From: Saccharomycopsis fibuligera x Saccharomycopsis cf. fibuligera
Lineage: Eukaryota > Ascomycota > Saccharomycetes > Ascoideales > Saccharomycopsidaceae
DNA length: 64,000 nt
Direction: 5' to 3'
Assembly (NCBI GenBank): GCA_001936135.1
Contig: CP012811.1
Span: 2,604,001 to 2,668,000 of the forward strand
In this document: piece by piece, positions 8,614 to 19,910 of the stretch
Layout: each line of letters opens with the position of its first letter
How positions within the stretch are numbered: the first letter of the stretch is position 1
Program-made: the position numbers and the translations under genes
Notes under the pieces: model-generated
Database searches by the model: none
Told to the model about the DNA's origin: nothing
Seen by the model: only the letters and a program-made list of their open reading frames with translations

Positions 8614-10733
8614 ATGGCTTTCAACAGCAGAAACAAACATGCCAACGGCAGACTTTCGAAAATTTGGGTACCGGAGGGCTTGCAGGTATACCACGAGTTT
8701 GGCGGACCAGCAAAAAGGGGCATCATCACAACCAATGCATTCAACAATGGTAAGCTACACATGCTCAACTCTATTTCACTACTTTCCCTTTAAAAGATAA
8801 AGTTGGCCACTAACTAATTTTGAAAGGTGATATAATTTGTAAGTTTAAGCCCACAATTGGTGTTTTGGAGTCCTTCACAAACGAGTTATCTCAAGACTAT
8901 CGAGCTACGTGCTGTGCTAATTGTCATCGGTCAGGAAAAGCAGCAGTAAAATTTCCCGATTTGAGCTACTCCAAACAAAACGCCAATATGTCTCAAAATG
9001 ATGAGAGTTCATCATTTACGGAAGGCTCATGTTTACAATATTGTGGGGCATGCAAGATCAACAAGTATTGTTCACCAGACTGCAAAATGGAAGATTGGTC
9101 TAACTTTCACGAAAAAGAGTGTATTTATCTCAGAGAATATGCCTGCACCACCACTTTTGCTGAGTATCCTACGACAAGGGAAAGAACGATTTTGAGAATG
9201 CTCCTATTTTGCGCAAAGAGTAAATCGAACTACCAGAGAATTATGTACCTGACTTCGCATTTGCAAGAATTCATATCGTCGCAAAGAGAACCTGAACGGA
9301 AAAAAATTACAGCCGACACTTGGAAAGAGTTGAGAGCATGTTTTAGAAGATTGAACAAATTTAAACAGGAGGTCTTAACCACCTCTGTCACTTCGTACTT
9401 GAAAGAACTCGATTGTTCGGTGCTAGGCGCAATTATGCTTGTGAATGCCCTCGTAATGCAAAACTCTTTCTTGGAGCCAACAGGTCTTGTTTTTGACCCA
9501 TTACTTTCTCTAATTAATCATTCCTGTGAGCCAAATGTATTTTTCATTTTTGACGATTCCAAAATAAAAATAGTTGCTTTAACAAATCTGAACAAGGGAC
9601 AACAAATTTACGTTTCTTATTGCTATAATTCATTGCCCGAAAGTTTGCGAAGATTTGACTTAAAGCAAAGATTCTTCTTCACCTGTCAATGCAAGGTTTG
9701 TCAAAAAACGCCAGACAGATATATGTCATTGAATTGTCCGCACTGTCAGCACAAGCTCGAAAGCATCAACCTTTTGAAACTTATGGATGGACCATACAAG
9801 GCATTAGACATTCAAAGATGTGTCAATTGTAAAGAAAATATACAGAGTATTGTTGCCGAGCAGTTTAAAATCTACAACAAAATTTTTGAAATTTATTGGA
9901 AATGTGTCATAAATGGTAGTGGATTATCTGAAGAAAATAAACAAGAACTAATGTTGGATAAAAAAGCATCTAGTGATTCATATTATGAAAAAAAGCTTAC
10001 CCTCGCAGACACTTCTGCTAAGCAGCTATTATTAACAGAGGCGGTATATGGACAATTTCGGCCTGACACAAAACAAGATCGCAATAGATCGATAAATTTG
10101 ATATTCAAAGCTCAGAATAGGCAAGTAATCCCTATGTATACATTTCCTATACCACAAATTCTAGCTGGATTAGAAGCTGGTGTACATGACAAAATGATTA
10201 CAGTCCAAATTTTATTGATTAATACATTTCAAGTGAAAATAGCCAGTGATACAAATCAGTTTAAACCAACAATAGGCCATAACTTGAGAGAGTTGGCTTG
10301 TGGGCTATTCAATATTGCAAGGTCATTAAAGGTAGATGCTAAGAACTTGTCAGATTTTGATGCAGCTTTTCCAGATCAACTAGTAAAGACAGTCATATTT
10401 TTGGCGTTGAATGCATATTCATACCTAGTACATTTGTATAATCCAGAAGCTGAAATTATCAAAAACACAAAGTTGCTCGTTTGTGATATCATAAGACAAG
10501 CCTCAGCAGGGAGTTTAGGGGAGTCTTTGCGAGTTTGGCTTGCGGTAGGAATTGATGACAAAGAATTTGAAATAAATTTTGGGGCAATTTTGAACAAGAC
10601 CAGTCTACAACTGGTTAAAAGGAATGGTAAATACCAATTTTCAAATAGATCTTTTGCTAAAATCTTCTTTAAATGTGATGAATTACCATTAGAGAAATTC
10701 AGCATCAAGAGAAGAAGCGTGACCCCAAAATAG
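8614..10733 (+). CDS. SET/MYND (SMYD-type) protein lysine methyltransferase, spliced
   Basis: Two exons, 8614-8749 and 8827-10733, give about 680 residues. The downstream open frame has no ATG at its start, and splicing supplies the missing N-terminus of the SET domain (GLQVYHEFGGPAKRGIITT...GDIICKF). A MYND zinc finger follows, with CANC and CGACKINKYCSPDC...H...C ligands. The second SET half has NHSCEPNVFFIF and the KGQQIYVSYC segment, then a post-SET CQCKVC. The long C-terminal part (about 400-680) is helical and resembles the TPR-like region of SMYD proteins. The family transfers methyl groups from S-adenosylmethionine to lysines; the target cannot be told. It is longer than S. cerevisiae Set6 (373 residues) and converges on LST8 with only 56 bases between stops. 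Confidence 0.88.
8750..8826 (+). other. intron of the SET/MYND gene (77 nt)
   Basis: Donor GTAAGC at 8750, branch site CACTAAC at 8808-8814, acceptor AAAG ending at 8826. It is a phase 1 intron: G plus GT forms a Gly codon. Removing it joins two halves of the SET-N motif in frame. Confidence 0.85.
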
Positions 10734-10789
10734 CAAATATAGCATAAAAATTTTTTTCTTCTTCATACATGAATTATAGATGATCAAAA

Positions 10790-11728
10790 TCATATATCAT
10801 TAAGTGCGCAGCAAGTGACTGGCTTTGAATGTCCGTTAATTCCACCATATTCTCTGACAACTTCGTTTGTAGCTAAATCCCAAAGTCTAACGTAACCATC
10901 TGAGGAAGCAGTTACCAAATAAGCCGAATCAGCGCTGAAAGCGCAGTCCCATACCCACCTTTTATGTTTATCAAGCATTGTCTCTAATTCGAAATTGCTG
11001 GTATTCCATATTTTTGCAGTACTATCAGCGGAACAAGTTGCCAAATGTTTAGCATCTGACGATAAAAGTATTCTTGTGATATAATCATTATGAGCTTTAA
11101 GAGTCTTTATTGGAGCATCATCATGTTGATCGCTCTTAAGTGACCATTGGAAAACATCACCATATTTAGTTGCTGCCAAGAGCATGGAAGCATTAGATGA
11201 AATTGCTAATGAATTCAATGATAAATTAGAATATTCGTCACCACTGCCAGCATTGTAATAACTAGCAGTAGGGCTATAAGTCTTAACTGCTTTATTTTTG
11301 CCCAAATCCCATACTTTAACATTCCCGTCTCTATCACAAGACAATATTTCACCCTGATTAGGATGAATTACCACATCATTGACAGGGCTACCATTTTCGT
11401 AACTTCGCTGGCAATTTGGCGCTCTAGTGTCCCATACTTTGATAGTACCGTCTTCTGAACCAGTAACAAGCCAATTGTCATCGGCGCCGAATACTAAGCT
11501 GGTCACAGTGCCTTGTTCATCATAACTCATTATGGGATTCATTTTGGATCGACTGAGATCGTAAAGTCGTACTGGTGGGCCACCGGCGGCTAAGAGACGT
11601 TTGTCTGAGGTGATTTCGAGTCGGTTGATTGAGTTGTCCACTGAGATTGTGCGGGAACACACTCCGGAAAGGGCGTCCCAAAATTTGATAGTTCCATCAT
11701 ATCCAGCGGATGCTAGAATAACTGACAT
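10790..11728 (-). CDS. LST8: Lst8, WD40 subunit of TOR complexes 1 and 2
   Basis: A 312-residue WD-repeat protein made almost entirely of seven blades, close to the 303 residues of yeast Lst8. Diagnostic stretches include MSVILASAGYDGTIKFW, GSEDGTIKVWDTRAP, HPNQGEILSCDRDGNV and HKRWVWDCAFSADSAYLVT. Lst8 binds the kinase domain of TOR and stabilises TORC1 and TORC2 at vacuole and plasma membranes. I could find no CTG codon in it by eye. Start and stop fit the family with no extension. Confidence 0.96.
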   Translation of the reverse strand: MSVILASAGYDGTIKFWDALSGVCSRTISVDNSINRLEITSDKRLLAAGGPPVRLYDLSRSKMNPIMSYDEQGTVTSLVFGADDNWLVTGSEDGTIKVWDTRAPNCQRSYENGSPVNDVVIHPNQGEILSCDRDGNVKVWDLGKNKAVKTYSPTASYYNAGSGDEYSNLSLNSLAISSNASMLLAATKYGDVFQWSLKSDQHDDAPIKTLKAHNDYITRILLSSDAKHLATCSADSTAKIWNTSNFELETMLDKHKRWVWDCAFSADSAYLVTASSDGYVRLWDLATNEVVREYGGINGHSKPVTCCALNDI

Positions 11729-12928
11729 TTTTTCTTTAAACTTTCTTCAAAGATACTGGTTCTTCGGGACAATAGTATCCCGTGCTGACGGTCGGTGTTG
11801 ATTAGTAGTCGAGAGTTTATGATAATGTTGAGGATTTCCTGTGCGGTTGACCAGAATTGCTTTGCTTCTACTTGAAGCCGAAGTTGAGATTAAGATTAAG
11901 GTGGCTTCAAAACCTAACAATAAAGCAATGTCAATGTGTTTTCAGTCAATACCCCAAATATGGTCTGTCAATTGAATTGAAATATGCCTTCCTATATTGA
12001 TATAAACGGTCTTTTAATGAAATGACGGTGATACTCAACTGCAACTACAGTAACAAGTAACAGTAACAATATATTACCCGTCTATAGTCTCTATATACCA
12101 TTGTTATGGATCTATTTTCACTGCTGAGTTTTCTGGTATGCAGTATAGACCCAACATTATGGTATATCATATCATAGGTCGATATTACATCGAGGAATTG
12201 AAACCATAGTTTTACGCATATCAAGCAGTATTTATAATTAAGACTATCTAAAATAATGGTCAGCAGAGGTCTAACGCAATCTGTTGTATAAAGCTGTAGT
12301 CGTATGCTATTTTTCATCCAAGCCCGTAGATATAATCTTGCACACATGCGTATCTTTCTAGGTAAACAAGTCAATGTAGCTTGCCGTAGCAGTTTTCTCC
12401 AATCGAATTTTTTTTATTTTAAGCTGTAATGGACATTATAATTACTAAAATTTTGATAATAGATATTTCAATTGAAATTTTTATCTGTAAATTTATTCAA
12501 TAATGAATTTCCTAGTTAAAAATTATCTGTAATACAGCCCGGAACAAGGTATAGATGCAAAACAACCACTGCACATATAGACCATACTTATTCATGACCG
12601 TAGAATCAGACAACTTGGTGGACCAAATCTTTTAGCAATGGCTATCAACATGAGCATTATTGTCTTCAATTGCTTTTATTTTTTTCCTTTTTCTTTTTTA
12701 AGCTAGCTCTTACATTGATTTCTTACTTTGATGAAATCAAACATATTGAAAAACCATTTGGTTTTTGAGATTTCAAAACCTAAGTAAACTTACAAGGAAG
12801 AGAGTGCATTTAGGTAGCAGCAGCTACAGTAGAGTTCATGGAGTAATGGTTGTACGAAAGTATTTAGTTTCTAGAAATATCAATATCACAAAGCTCGTGA
12901 TTCCCATACTAATGAATTGACTCTATTG

Positions 12929-12969
<41 letters not shown>

Positions 12970-13825
12970 AAATTCCACTGTTTGTGATATCATCACAGTC
13001 CAAAAACTAATTAGAAAAAAACGATGGATCCTGGGTACCCAAGTAAAAGATACAGGCCTGGTTGTATTTTTCACAGATTTTCAGTATCTGATGTTGCGTA
13101 ATTACAAGCAATGCAAAAGCGTAATATAGTTATTAACTAAAAATTGTAACAATTATGTGCTTTGAGTTTAATTGGGTTCATCAATTATGTTGAATTGTTG
13201 AAAATCTTTCAGCGAAAATGGGTCAGGACAATTTTTACTGTTGTAGCAGTTTTCGATTTCTGTGAGTAGCACATTATTATCTATAGCACAAATGTTGGTT
13301 AACGGACTCGTGATGTATTTATGTGGTACCTTTATATTATATTTAGTAGAATAAAATTTGTCAAGGTGAGGCCAAAAGACACATTATATGTAACCAGCAT
13401 CAACTCGGTCAAAGACAGCAATGTCATTTGCTGATAACAGAAGATAAATAAACCACTGCCGCCTGCCAAGGGGACGATTGTTCAGATGCCGGAATGGAAT
13501 GAGAAGATAATGCTAGACGAAGACATACCGTCAATGCATTTACAATTTTATTAGCGCAAAGCTACTTCTATGCCATTGCATTTGCTCTCAGCTCTCGTAG
13601 TGAATCAGCACTGCTGCTGATGCTGATTGAGGATGTGAATGTATCGGTGATCTCTGCGTGGAAGCAAAATGCTTGACACGCAGTTACTTAATAATTGCGC
13701 CGCAGGCGGGCCAAAAATTATATAAAGGCAGCGCTTCCACAGTACTTTCCATCCTTCTTCCCCACTTCTTTCCAGAAACAACATTTTTACATAACAACTA
13801 CCATATACTTCAATAACTGCCCATC
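11729..13825. other. 2.1-kb spacer LST8 / CYSTM gene
   Basis: No credible gene. A 34-A homopolymer (12931-12964) creates artificial lysine- or phenylalanine-rich frames on the two strands. The last 150 bases are the promoter of the CYSTM gene. Confidence 0.5.
13721..13726 (+). promoter_or_regulatory. TATA box of the CYSTM gene
   Basis: TATAAA (in TTATATAAAGG) lies 105 bases before the ATG at 13826, followed by a C/T-rich leader, as expected for a strongly induced yeast gene. Confidence 0.6.
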
Positions 13826-14258
13826 ATGAGCTACGTGCGTATTGTTTGTTGTTTTGTCATTTAAAGTCGTCAAAGGCTTAAAGCTTATACCATTCTCTAG
13901 ATTAGACAGATATTGTATTCCATTTTTGCATCTGATCTAAAGTAATCCGCTTTTGAGAAACCTCTCTTATAATTTATAGCAGCGATTCTTATATCTATCA
14001 CAGAAATATGCTCTCAAGTATAAAGGACTTCAAACTAACTTCATTTTATAGCAGCAAGGCTACCCACCTCAAGGCTACCCACCTCAAGGATATCCACCTC
14101 AAGATTATCCACCTCAGGGATATCCACCTCAAGGTTACGCTCAAGCGCAACCAGTTTATGTTCAACAAGCACCAGCCCAAGAGAAAAGTGACAGTAACAC
14201 CTGCTTGAAGTGCTTGTTGTGTTGCTGTATCTTTGAAATGTGTTGCGACATCTTTTGA
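13826..14258 (+). CDS. small CYSTM-family membrane-tail protein, spliced
   Basis: Exon 1 (13826-13834) encodes only Met-Ser-Tyr; exon 2 (14052-14258) encodes 68 residues, giving 71 in total. The product starts MSYQQGYPPQGYPPQ with about five to six QGYPP-type repeats, then an acidic/Ser linker and the Cys-rich end CLKCLLCCCIFEMCCDIF. That is the CYSTM architecture (Pro/Gln/Tyr repeats plus a short cysteine-rich hydrophobic C-terminus) of the S. cerevisiae YDL012C/YBR016W group, which are plasma-membrane-associated, often palmitoylated and linked to stress. Too short for a simple ORF scan: without splicing the repeats have no start codon. Confidence 0.85.
13835..14051 (+). other. intron of the CYSTM gene (217 nt)
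   Basis: Donor GTGCGT at 13835 (unusual; GTATGT is the norm), branch AACTAAC at 14033-14039, acceptor TATAG ending at 14051; phase 0. The alternative donor GTATTG five bases later breaks the frame of the repeats. Confidence 0.75.
14052..14150. repeat. 15-bp coding repeats (QGYPP)
   Basis: Imperfect 15-base units of the CAAGGCTACCCACCT type, about six copies, encoding Gln-Gly-Tyr-Pro-Pro. Third-position differences between copies show they are not a fresh array. Confidence 0.8.
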
Positions 14259-16966
14259 TCATATTCATCTTATATCTGTTGTTAGTACAAAGACTTGATT
14301 TGTCCAAGTAACAGATCTATTACATTATAGAATGATACTGATTCAAAACAAAAATTTACTTCTATATATATTACTTGTTTCTTAACTTTTAAAACAATGA
14401 AATCAGGAAAGTTCACAAATTATTCTTGCATGGTTTTCAAGAACCCCAATGTCTGCGGAGAAGTATTAATCTTTAACCATCTATGTGAAATGTTACTGTG
14501 TTTGCTGGCTCCTTACCATGCCAGTTCCACAATATTAACCAATTTCGCAAGCTGCTATAGCCATTATTATAGTACCTGCAATTTCTTTTTCGTCCATAAT
14601 ATTTAATTAATTTGTTTATTGTTCTTTGTTTTTCTAAATTTTGCCTAGAATACCGTTCTGTCGTCTTTTCGCTCATAATATAACATAATATACTATAGTA
14701 TTATGTTCATTATTTGCTTAGCACAACTACATATATACCGTTCAAGTACTAATTTGTCAATAACTATTCACCATATAACATATCATATTTTTGCAGTGAC
14801 CTATATATTCACGGGCACTGAGTCAGTCTGAGGCTCAGCCGCTATAATCGTCAGGAGTTACAATTCAAACGATCCTATTGATTTTTTCTAGTTAATAGTC
14901 GGCACGGAACTGCGGTAAACTTAAAATAAATCCAAATTAAGAAAATCAAATTCCCAAATCGACTCGGGCAACGCGCAACACTTTCTTGGCGCCTTTGCCT
15001 TATTTTTTTTTTAAATTCGTCGTTTTCTAGTAAGCATTTTTTTACCAGTTAGTATGTATTATCATCTGCTCAGAAAGAATAATTTCATATAGTCATCCAA
15101 TTACCACTTGCGTTACAGAAGACTTGTTTGCTGATACTTGTAACTACAGTTTTGATCAATTGTGCCGTATTACATATTGTATGCCGCACCAATGTTTGAT
15201 TGAATACGTATGCGGACGCATCTTGGCAGATATACCACGCGTGTATATTCGACACCAAGCAGCGGAAATTATAGATGGTTTTTCGTCTATATGCGTACTT
15301 GTGGCTAAAACTATATCGTGGATTATTCAAGAGATTTTGATTGAAGAAAGGCAAATAATTTGCAAAGAGAGAAAATAAAAATAAAGAGTGTGCGAAGATG
15401 CAGAAAAAATCAGTCCGAGTATAAGCGGAAAGAAGGAGACAATTAAGTAATGATACCCGTGGGATACACAATAAAGGCAAATGAAAAAAAGAAGGTGACG
15501 AGCTGCTCTTGACTCTGGACCAGCAACTTCCAGTAGACTCCATATATCGCCAAGCATAAACCTTCCAAAAGCAAGAAAAAGTATCACATTAGGGAAAATC
15601 TTCAAAAATAAAAATTAACCGTTATCTTATTTAATCTTTTTTTTTTTCTTTTTTTGAGTGTCTTTTTGCATATTCGTTATAGCTTTTGAGATTGACGCTT
15701 CACTTGCTGGCTTAATTGCTTAACCTTGAAGCCTAGTATGGCACGCTCACATATATACAGACATAAATAAGGTCGTTCACTCACCATCTCTTCTCTCCTG
15801 ATATTTTTTAAATCTGTTTTGTTTTTCTGACTCATCACCCCTTAGAAAAATGGAACCATTAATTCTTTCCCAACAATACAATACATTGTAGTTACCATGC
15901 ATGAAAAAAAAGATGAAAAGCGGACGTTCTTCAATCACAACATCGCATATAATTAGGGGTATTACACCTTGTGTGTACTACCCCTAGATAGTATAAGCAA
16001 GGTCTAAGAGTGTAAACACATTTACTATTAATATTGGCATTATAAATCAGCCAATAGAAACTTAAGACTAAAGTGCATAAGACAAAGCACTATACAAAAT
16101 AAGCCAAAAAAAAGCCTACTCCAAGGAACCACATTCACAACGTTCCTAAAAAAATACATGCTGCGTAAATTCTTCTACTGGCATAGCCATGAAGCCGATT
16201 TATGTGTCATTTGAGTTAGTTAAGTAGTCACTATTCTTGTTTGCCCTTTGCAGATGCTCAGTGCTTTACAAATCTGATATAACTTTCTGGTTTGCTCACC
16301 TGTCAATCTATCAATATAAGTTAAACATTATAGTCGACACGGACCAATAAAGATTTCTTAGCTCTGACTGAAGAAACGCATCCAGTATTCATGATGATTT
16401 TGATTTCTATATTTGAGTAAAGTTTACGTCATTATCGGCTGATTTTGAGAGAACTCATTTTGGAAGGTAGTAAAATGGAAAACGTTGGTTATATATATGG
16501 CGTTGATGTGGTATAACATAATTTAGTTTATTCTACGATAAGCAAGGGACATAGATAGATTTTGGGTATAGTCAAGATAAAAAACAGAAGATTAGAAACA
16601 GGAAAAAGGCATTACGGTGGGTATCTAGCTGATGCTGGAGTACTTGAAACAATGATACTCTGCAAGTGACACAACTAGTAAGGGCTATAGAGTGCAACTA
16701 AAGACTGTAGTAACGTAAATCTTTGCAAAATTTAGTAGCTAAAAGTAAAAATTAGCGACTAAATAAAAAGCAAATAGACGATTTTAAGACAAGGCAGAAT
16801 AAATAGTGTTGAATTGCAAACAATTATGAGAAATTGAATATGTGCCTCATTTTGATGTTTTGCAGAACCAAAAGAACAAAAAATGCAAAATGCAAAATGC
16901 AAAGTCAGAGCTATGAAGGATAAATCAAAAAACTAGCATTGACTCCAACTTGGATATTCAAGATAA
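14259..16966. other. 2.7-kb gene-poor spacer
   Basis: No recognised gene. Two overlapping open stretches face each other: a plus-strand frame open from 15034 to 15378 (Cys-rich, no early ATG) and a minus-strand ATG frame of 152 codons (15543-15085). Neither matches a family I know. TGAGTCA at 14819-14825 is a perfect AP-1/Gcn4-type site, next to the short palindrome CTGAGGCTCAG. A hairpin at 15954-15986 is listed separately. Confidence 0.45.
15954..15986. repeat. inverted repeat with paired STRE cores
   Basis: TAGGGGTA (15954-15961) pairs with TACCCCTA (15979-15986); inside, TACAC (15963-15967) pairs with GTGTA (15973-15977). The result is a 13-pair stem with one T/C mismatch and a 5-base loop. 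Each outer arm contains an AGGGG/CCCCT stress-response core. It could be a factor-binding palindrome or an RNA hairpin. Confidence 0.7.
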
Positions 16967-17266
16967 TCAGTACAATATACTTTCAAAGTACTCTGCTACT
17001 TGCTCCCAAAGTATTCTAACATCGTGATTTCTTGAATTTCTGAGACGAGCATTGCAACCCAACACACCTCCCACTAAAAGGGCTCTAGCACCAATGAGTC
17101 CAGTACGGGCTAAATAATCTCTCATGAATGTAAGGGTATTCTCAAGAACTATATCGCTAGTATACGGATTGTTGAGGATCTCCACTATGCCATGGATATC
17201 ATTGTTTTGGAAAAGAGATGGGACAACAGAGCGGATCATTCTATGTTCGTACAGGGTCAATGGCAT
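16967..17266 (-). CDS. 99-residue protein of unknown function
   Basis: I do not recognise this protein. It starts at an ATG with a stop upstream in frame and no acceptor-like AG between. It has a compact, protein-like composition: alternating charged and hydrophobic segments, a glycine-rich hydrophobic stretch (LIGARALLVGGVLGCNARL, about 56-74) and a helical, acidic end (LWEQVAEYFESILY). No signal peptide is evident; the middle could sit in a membrane or a helical bundle. The 2-kb spacers on both sides have nothing comparable. It may be a fast-evolving small mitochondrial or nuclear protein, or a chance ORF. Confidence 0.5.
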   Translation of the reverse strand: MPLTLYEHRMIRSVVPSLFQNNDIHGIVEILNNPYTSDIVLENTLTFMRDYLARTGLIGARALLVGGVLGCNARLRNSRNHDVRILWEQVAEYFESILY

Positions 17267-19323
17267 ATACAGGAACGAAAACGAGACAAATAATTTTTAA
17301 AGAGAGGGTGATAATAATAGCGTTTTGTGAAAGTGTATTAAGTTATGCGCACTTAAGAGCGGTTTGTAATAAAAACGATAATAAGTGCCTTGTAAAGAGA
17401 AAAATCTAAACAAAATCAAACTGCCAAATCGAGCTACTTTGTGTTCGTTTATATATTCGCTCTGTGGAACGATTGCAGCGTAAAATTGGGGATGTCTATT
17501 AAGCGGCATAACAACGACAATTGAAGGGTAATACTGCATGTTATCCATAATAATTATACGAAATCAATAGAAGTTTGTGCCGAAGAACTAGATTAGGAAA
17601 GATGATGATGATGATTACGATGTTGGATGTTGGCCATGTTGGACTATCAGGGTGGTAGAATGACGAAAACGATGACAGGATCACAAATCCAACAGATCCG
17701 CCTGCATTTCAAATGTCGCAGATCTTTGCATTAGTTCAGGCTGTGCATAGCGTGATGTGTGGTAGTATGTTGTATCGTAATAGTTAACTATAGTGATCTG
17801 TAGCTTAGTGTTAATAATTATATTAAAACTATTTTTGGTCGATTATGGTTCGCTCCCATGACGGCAATGCCATGATTTACCTGCAAGTTTTGGTAGGGAA
17901 AGTGTTACTCGCGCTCGTTATTGTATCCAACCAGATGGTCTCGTTTTTTTATAACTAGAGACTGTTGACATAACATGTCATTTCTACGATAATTACTTAT
18001 AGATGCAGCACCGGAGCGTTGGGCTTTTTCTAAGTATTTGTTTAGCTTACCTTTTTTAGTGTAGTTTAAGACAACACGAAAGGAAAAAATGGCACAGAAA
18101 ACACTAACGTTCCAGAGACACTGTGCGTGCCAAATAGGAGGAAATGAATACTTTTTCATCACTACGCTGTGTGCACTTCAGATGTACATACGAAGTGACA
18201 AGCAATCCATTGGATCAATGGCTCCGAGGTTTAGTACACTCCACAAAGCAGTTACCCCGTACATTGGGTTTACTACCAAACTACCCCATATTTATGAAAG
18301 ACCGCCTGTTAAAAAGCTGTATGAGGTGTGGATTGATTTGTAAACTTTGTATGCATGGCTAACTATGAAACTTTTGGCAAGAAGACTTATTGACTCACAA
18401 ACTGATTCTTGTAACGAACGAAGTGATGGCTGTAAGACCTCAGTGCAACCGTTTTTGAGATGCTAACCGATTTGAAAGTAGTTTTTTTTTTTTTTTTTTT
18501 TGTATTTTTTAGTGCCAGTACCGCAATTCTGGTGTGCGCAGTCATGTTCTAAATATAATATATAAAAAAAAAAAAAAGCAACTCAAAGGTACGTGAGGAT
18601 TGGTGATAGATATAGTAACTGCCCGACTAAAAGGTTGCGTGCAGAGAAAGGGGAAGAACTGCTAGACTGCTCTCGCTGGTCAGATACAAATTCGTAGTAA
18701 TGCGCTTGAAAAGGATTTGGTTTTCAAGAACTAGAATGCTGGACTTCGCCAATTGCACATTACTAGAGGACAAGAAACCTTCCTGCCTTGACTCTTTGCC
18801 AACTTTATCTACTTTAAAATGTCTCATATCAGAAATAATGATATGCTGTTTACTCAGCTATCAGTCCCACGCTGTATATATACACAATGCTCTCAAAGCT
18901 CTTAGAACAGAGGGTACATAAAAAAAAAAAAAAAAAGTGAATACGCAATTCCCAATGCCCAAGCCCCAATAAAGCATTATCAAACGGAATGCCTTTTGTC
19001 TTTATTAATTGCTTAAGCATCAATTGACATTCTTTGAATGAAATGCGGAGTCTACATGCAAAAATACTCAAAATAGCATTTTGGTAAATATTGGCCCAAC
19101 CTACCAGTATTATGCTTTTATCGGGTAATGATTACCTTAAATTCAATTGAATCAAGGGTACATAACCATAATGGTAAACTGCCGAGCAACGAAAAATGTC
19201 ACTTTTACAGAAGAAGAAAGCTTTCTTGTTTCTAACTCTCTAATGTTCCATAATATTGTCAATTGAGCTAATTTGAAGTTAAAATCTTAATCTGTATAAA
19301 TATTAGTATATTCAATTACAAAC
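17267..19323. other. 2-kb spacer before MIX14
   Basis: Only short, mutually overlapping ORFs are seen (for example two plus-strand frames at 18089-18362), none convincing. T tracts at about 18482-18500 and A tracts near 18565 and 18920 break the region. The end is the MIX14 promoter, with TATAAA at 19295. Confidence 0.45.
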
Positions 19324-19910
19324 ATGTCCGGTGTTTTAGATCAGATTTTGCTAGATGAGGTATGTTTGTTACAGTTGATTTGGAAGTCTCCGATTGTCAA
19401 TATTAGCTGAAGCATACTGAAAAATTATGCTTTGTGAGGCAGACCATGTCCCCATTCATACACCAACATTGTTTTTCATGTATACATGGCAATGATTTCT
19501 TTTGAATTAACTATTCAGCCACTCAGTGAATCAACTATTCAGCCACTCAGTGAATCAACTATTCAGCCACTTAGAGAATTATTAAGTAAAACTAACTCAG
19601 CAAATTCTAGATTGCCAAATATTGCCCAGAGAAATTTCTCGGCTATCATCGCTGCATGATGGATAACAAAACTGATCCAACCAAATGTATCCCAATTCAA
19701 CAACAATTAGCAGAATGTATCAAGACTGATGTGCCTGCTTTTCAAAGAATCCAAACTGAATGCATGGGGAAATTGAAAAGTTATGAATCTTGTCTTCGTA
19801 AAAATGTTAATGATAATCCTACTAGTAAATGTTTCGATGATTTGCAAGGATTGAGACAATGTGCTAGTGGATCTATTGATGTTAAAGCAGATGTAAAGGC
19901 TGCTAAATAA
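19324..19910 (+). CDS. MIX14: Mix14-like mitochondrial intermembrane-space twin-CX9C protein, spliced
   Basis: Exon 1 (19324-19359) encodes MSGVLDQILLDE and exon 2 (19611-19910) 99 residues, giving 111. Exon 2 opens IAKYCPEKFLGYHRCM. Four CX9C segments are visible: C-PEKFLGYHR-C, C-IPIQQQLAE-C, C-MGKLKSYES-C and C-FDDLQGLRQ-C, i.e. two twin CX9C hairpins as in yeast Mix14/Mic14 (YDR031W), whose start MSDILDEI also resembles exon 1. Such proteins are imported and oxidised by Mia40 in the intermembrane space. The unspliced frame would lack the first cysteine, so splicing is needed for the fold. Confidence 0.9.
19360..19610 (+). other. intron of MIX14 (251 nt)
   Basis: Donor GTATGT at 19360, branch AAACTAAC just before 19598, acceptor TCTAG ending at 19610; phase 0. 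A nearer CAG at 19598-19600, about five bases after the branch, would break the frame and is skipped. A three-copy 24-bp repeat lies inside. Confidence 0.88.
19509..19580. repeat. 24-bp tandem repeat within the MIX14 intron
   Basis: Copies start at 19509, 19533 and 19557. The first two are identical (AACTATTCAGCCACTCAGTG plus AATC); the third has a few changes at its 3' end. The array ends about 10 bases before the branch site. Confidence 0.9.

Noticed and set aside
12886-13129. Lysine- and phenylalanine-rich ORFs on both strands
   Set aside because: They arise from the 34-A homopolymer at 12931-12964.
18089-18362. Two overlapping plus-strand ORFs of 72-84 codons
   Set aside because: They compete in different frames, have unremarkable composition and no recognisable motif.
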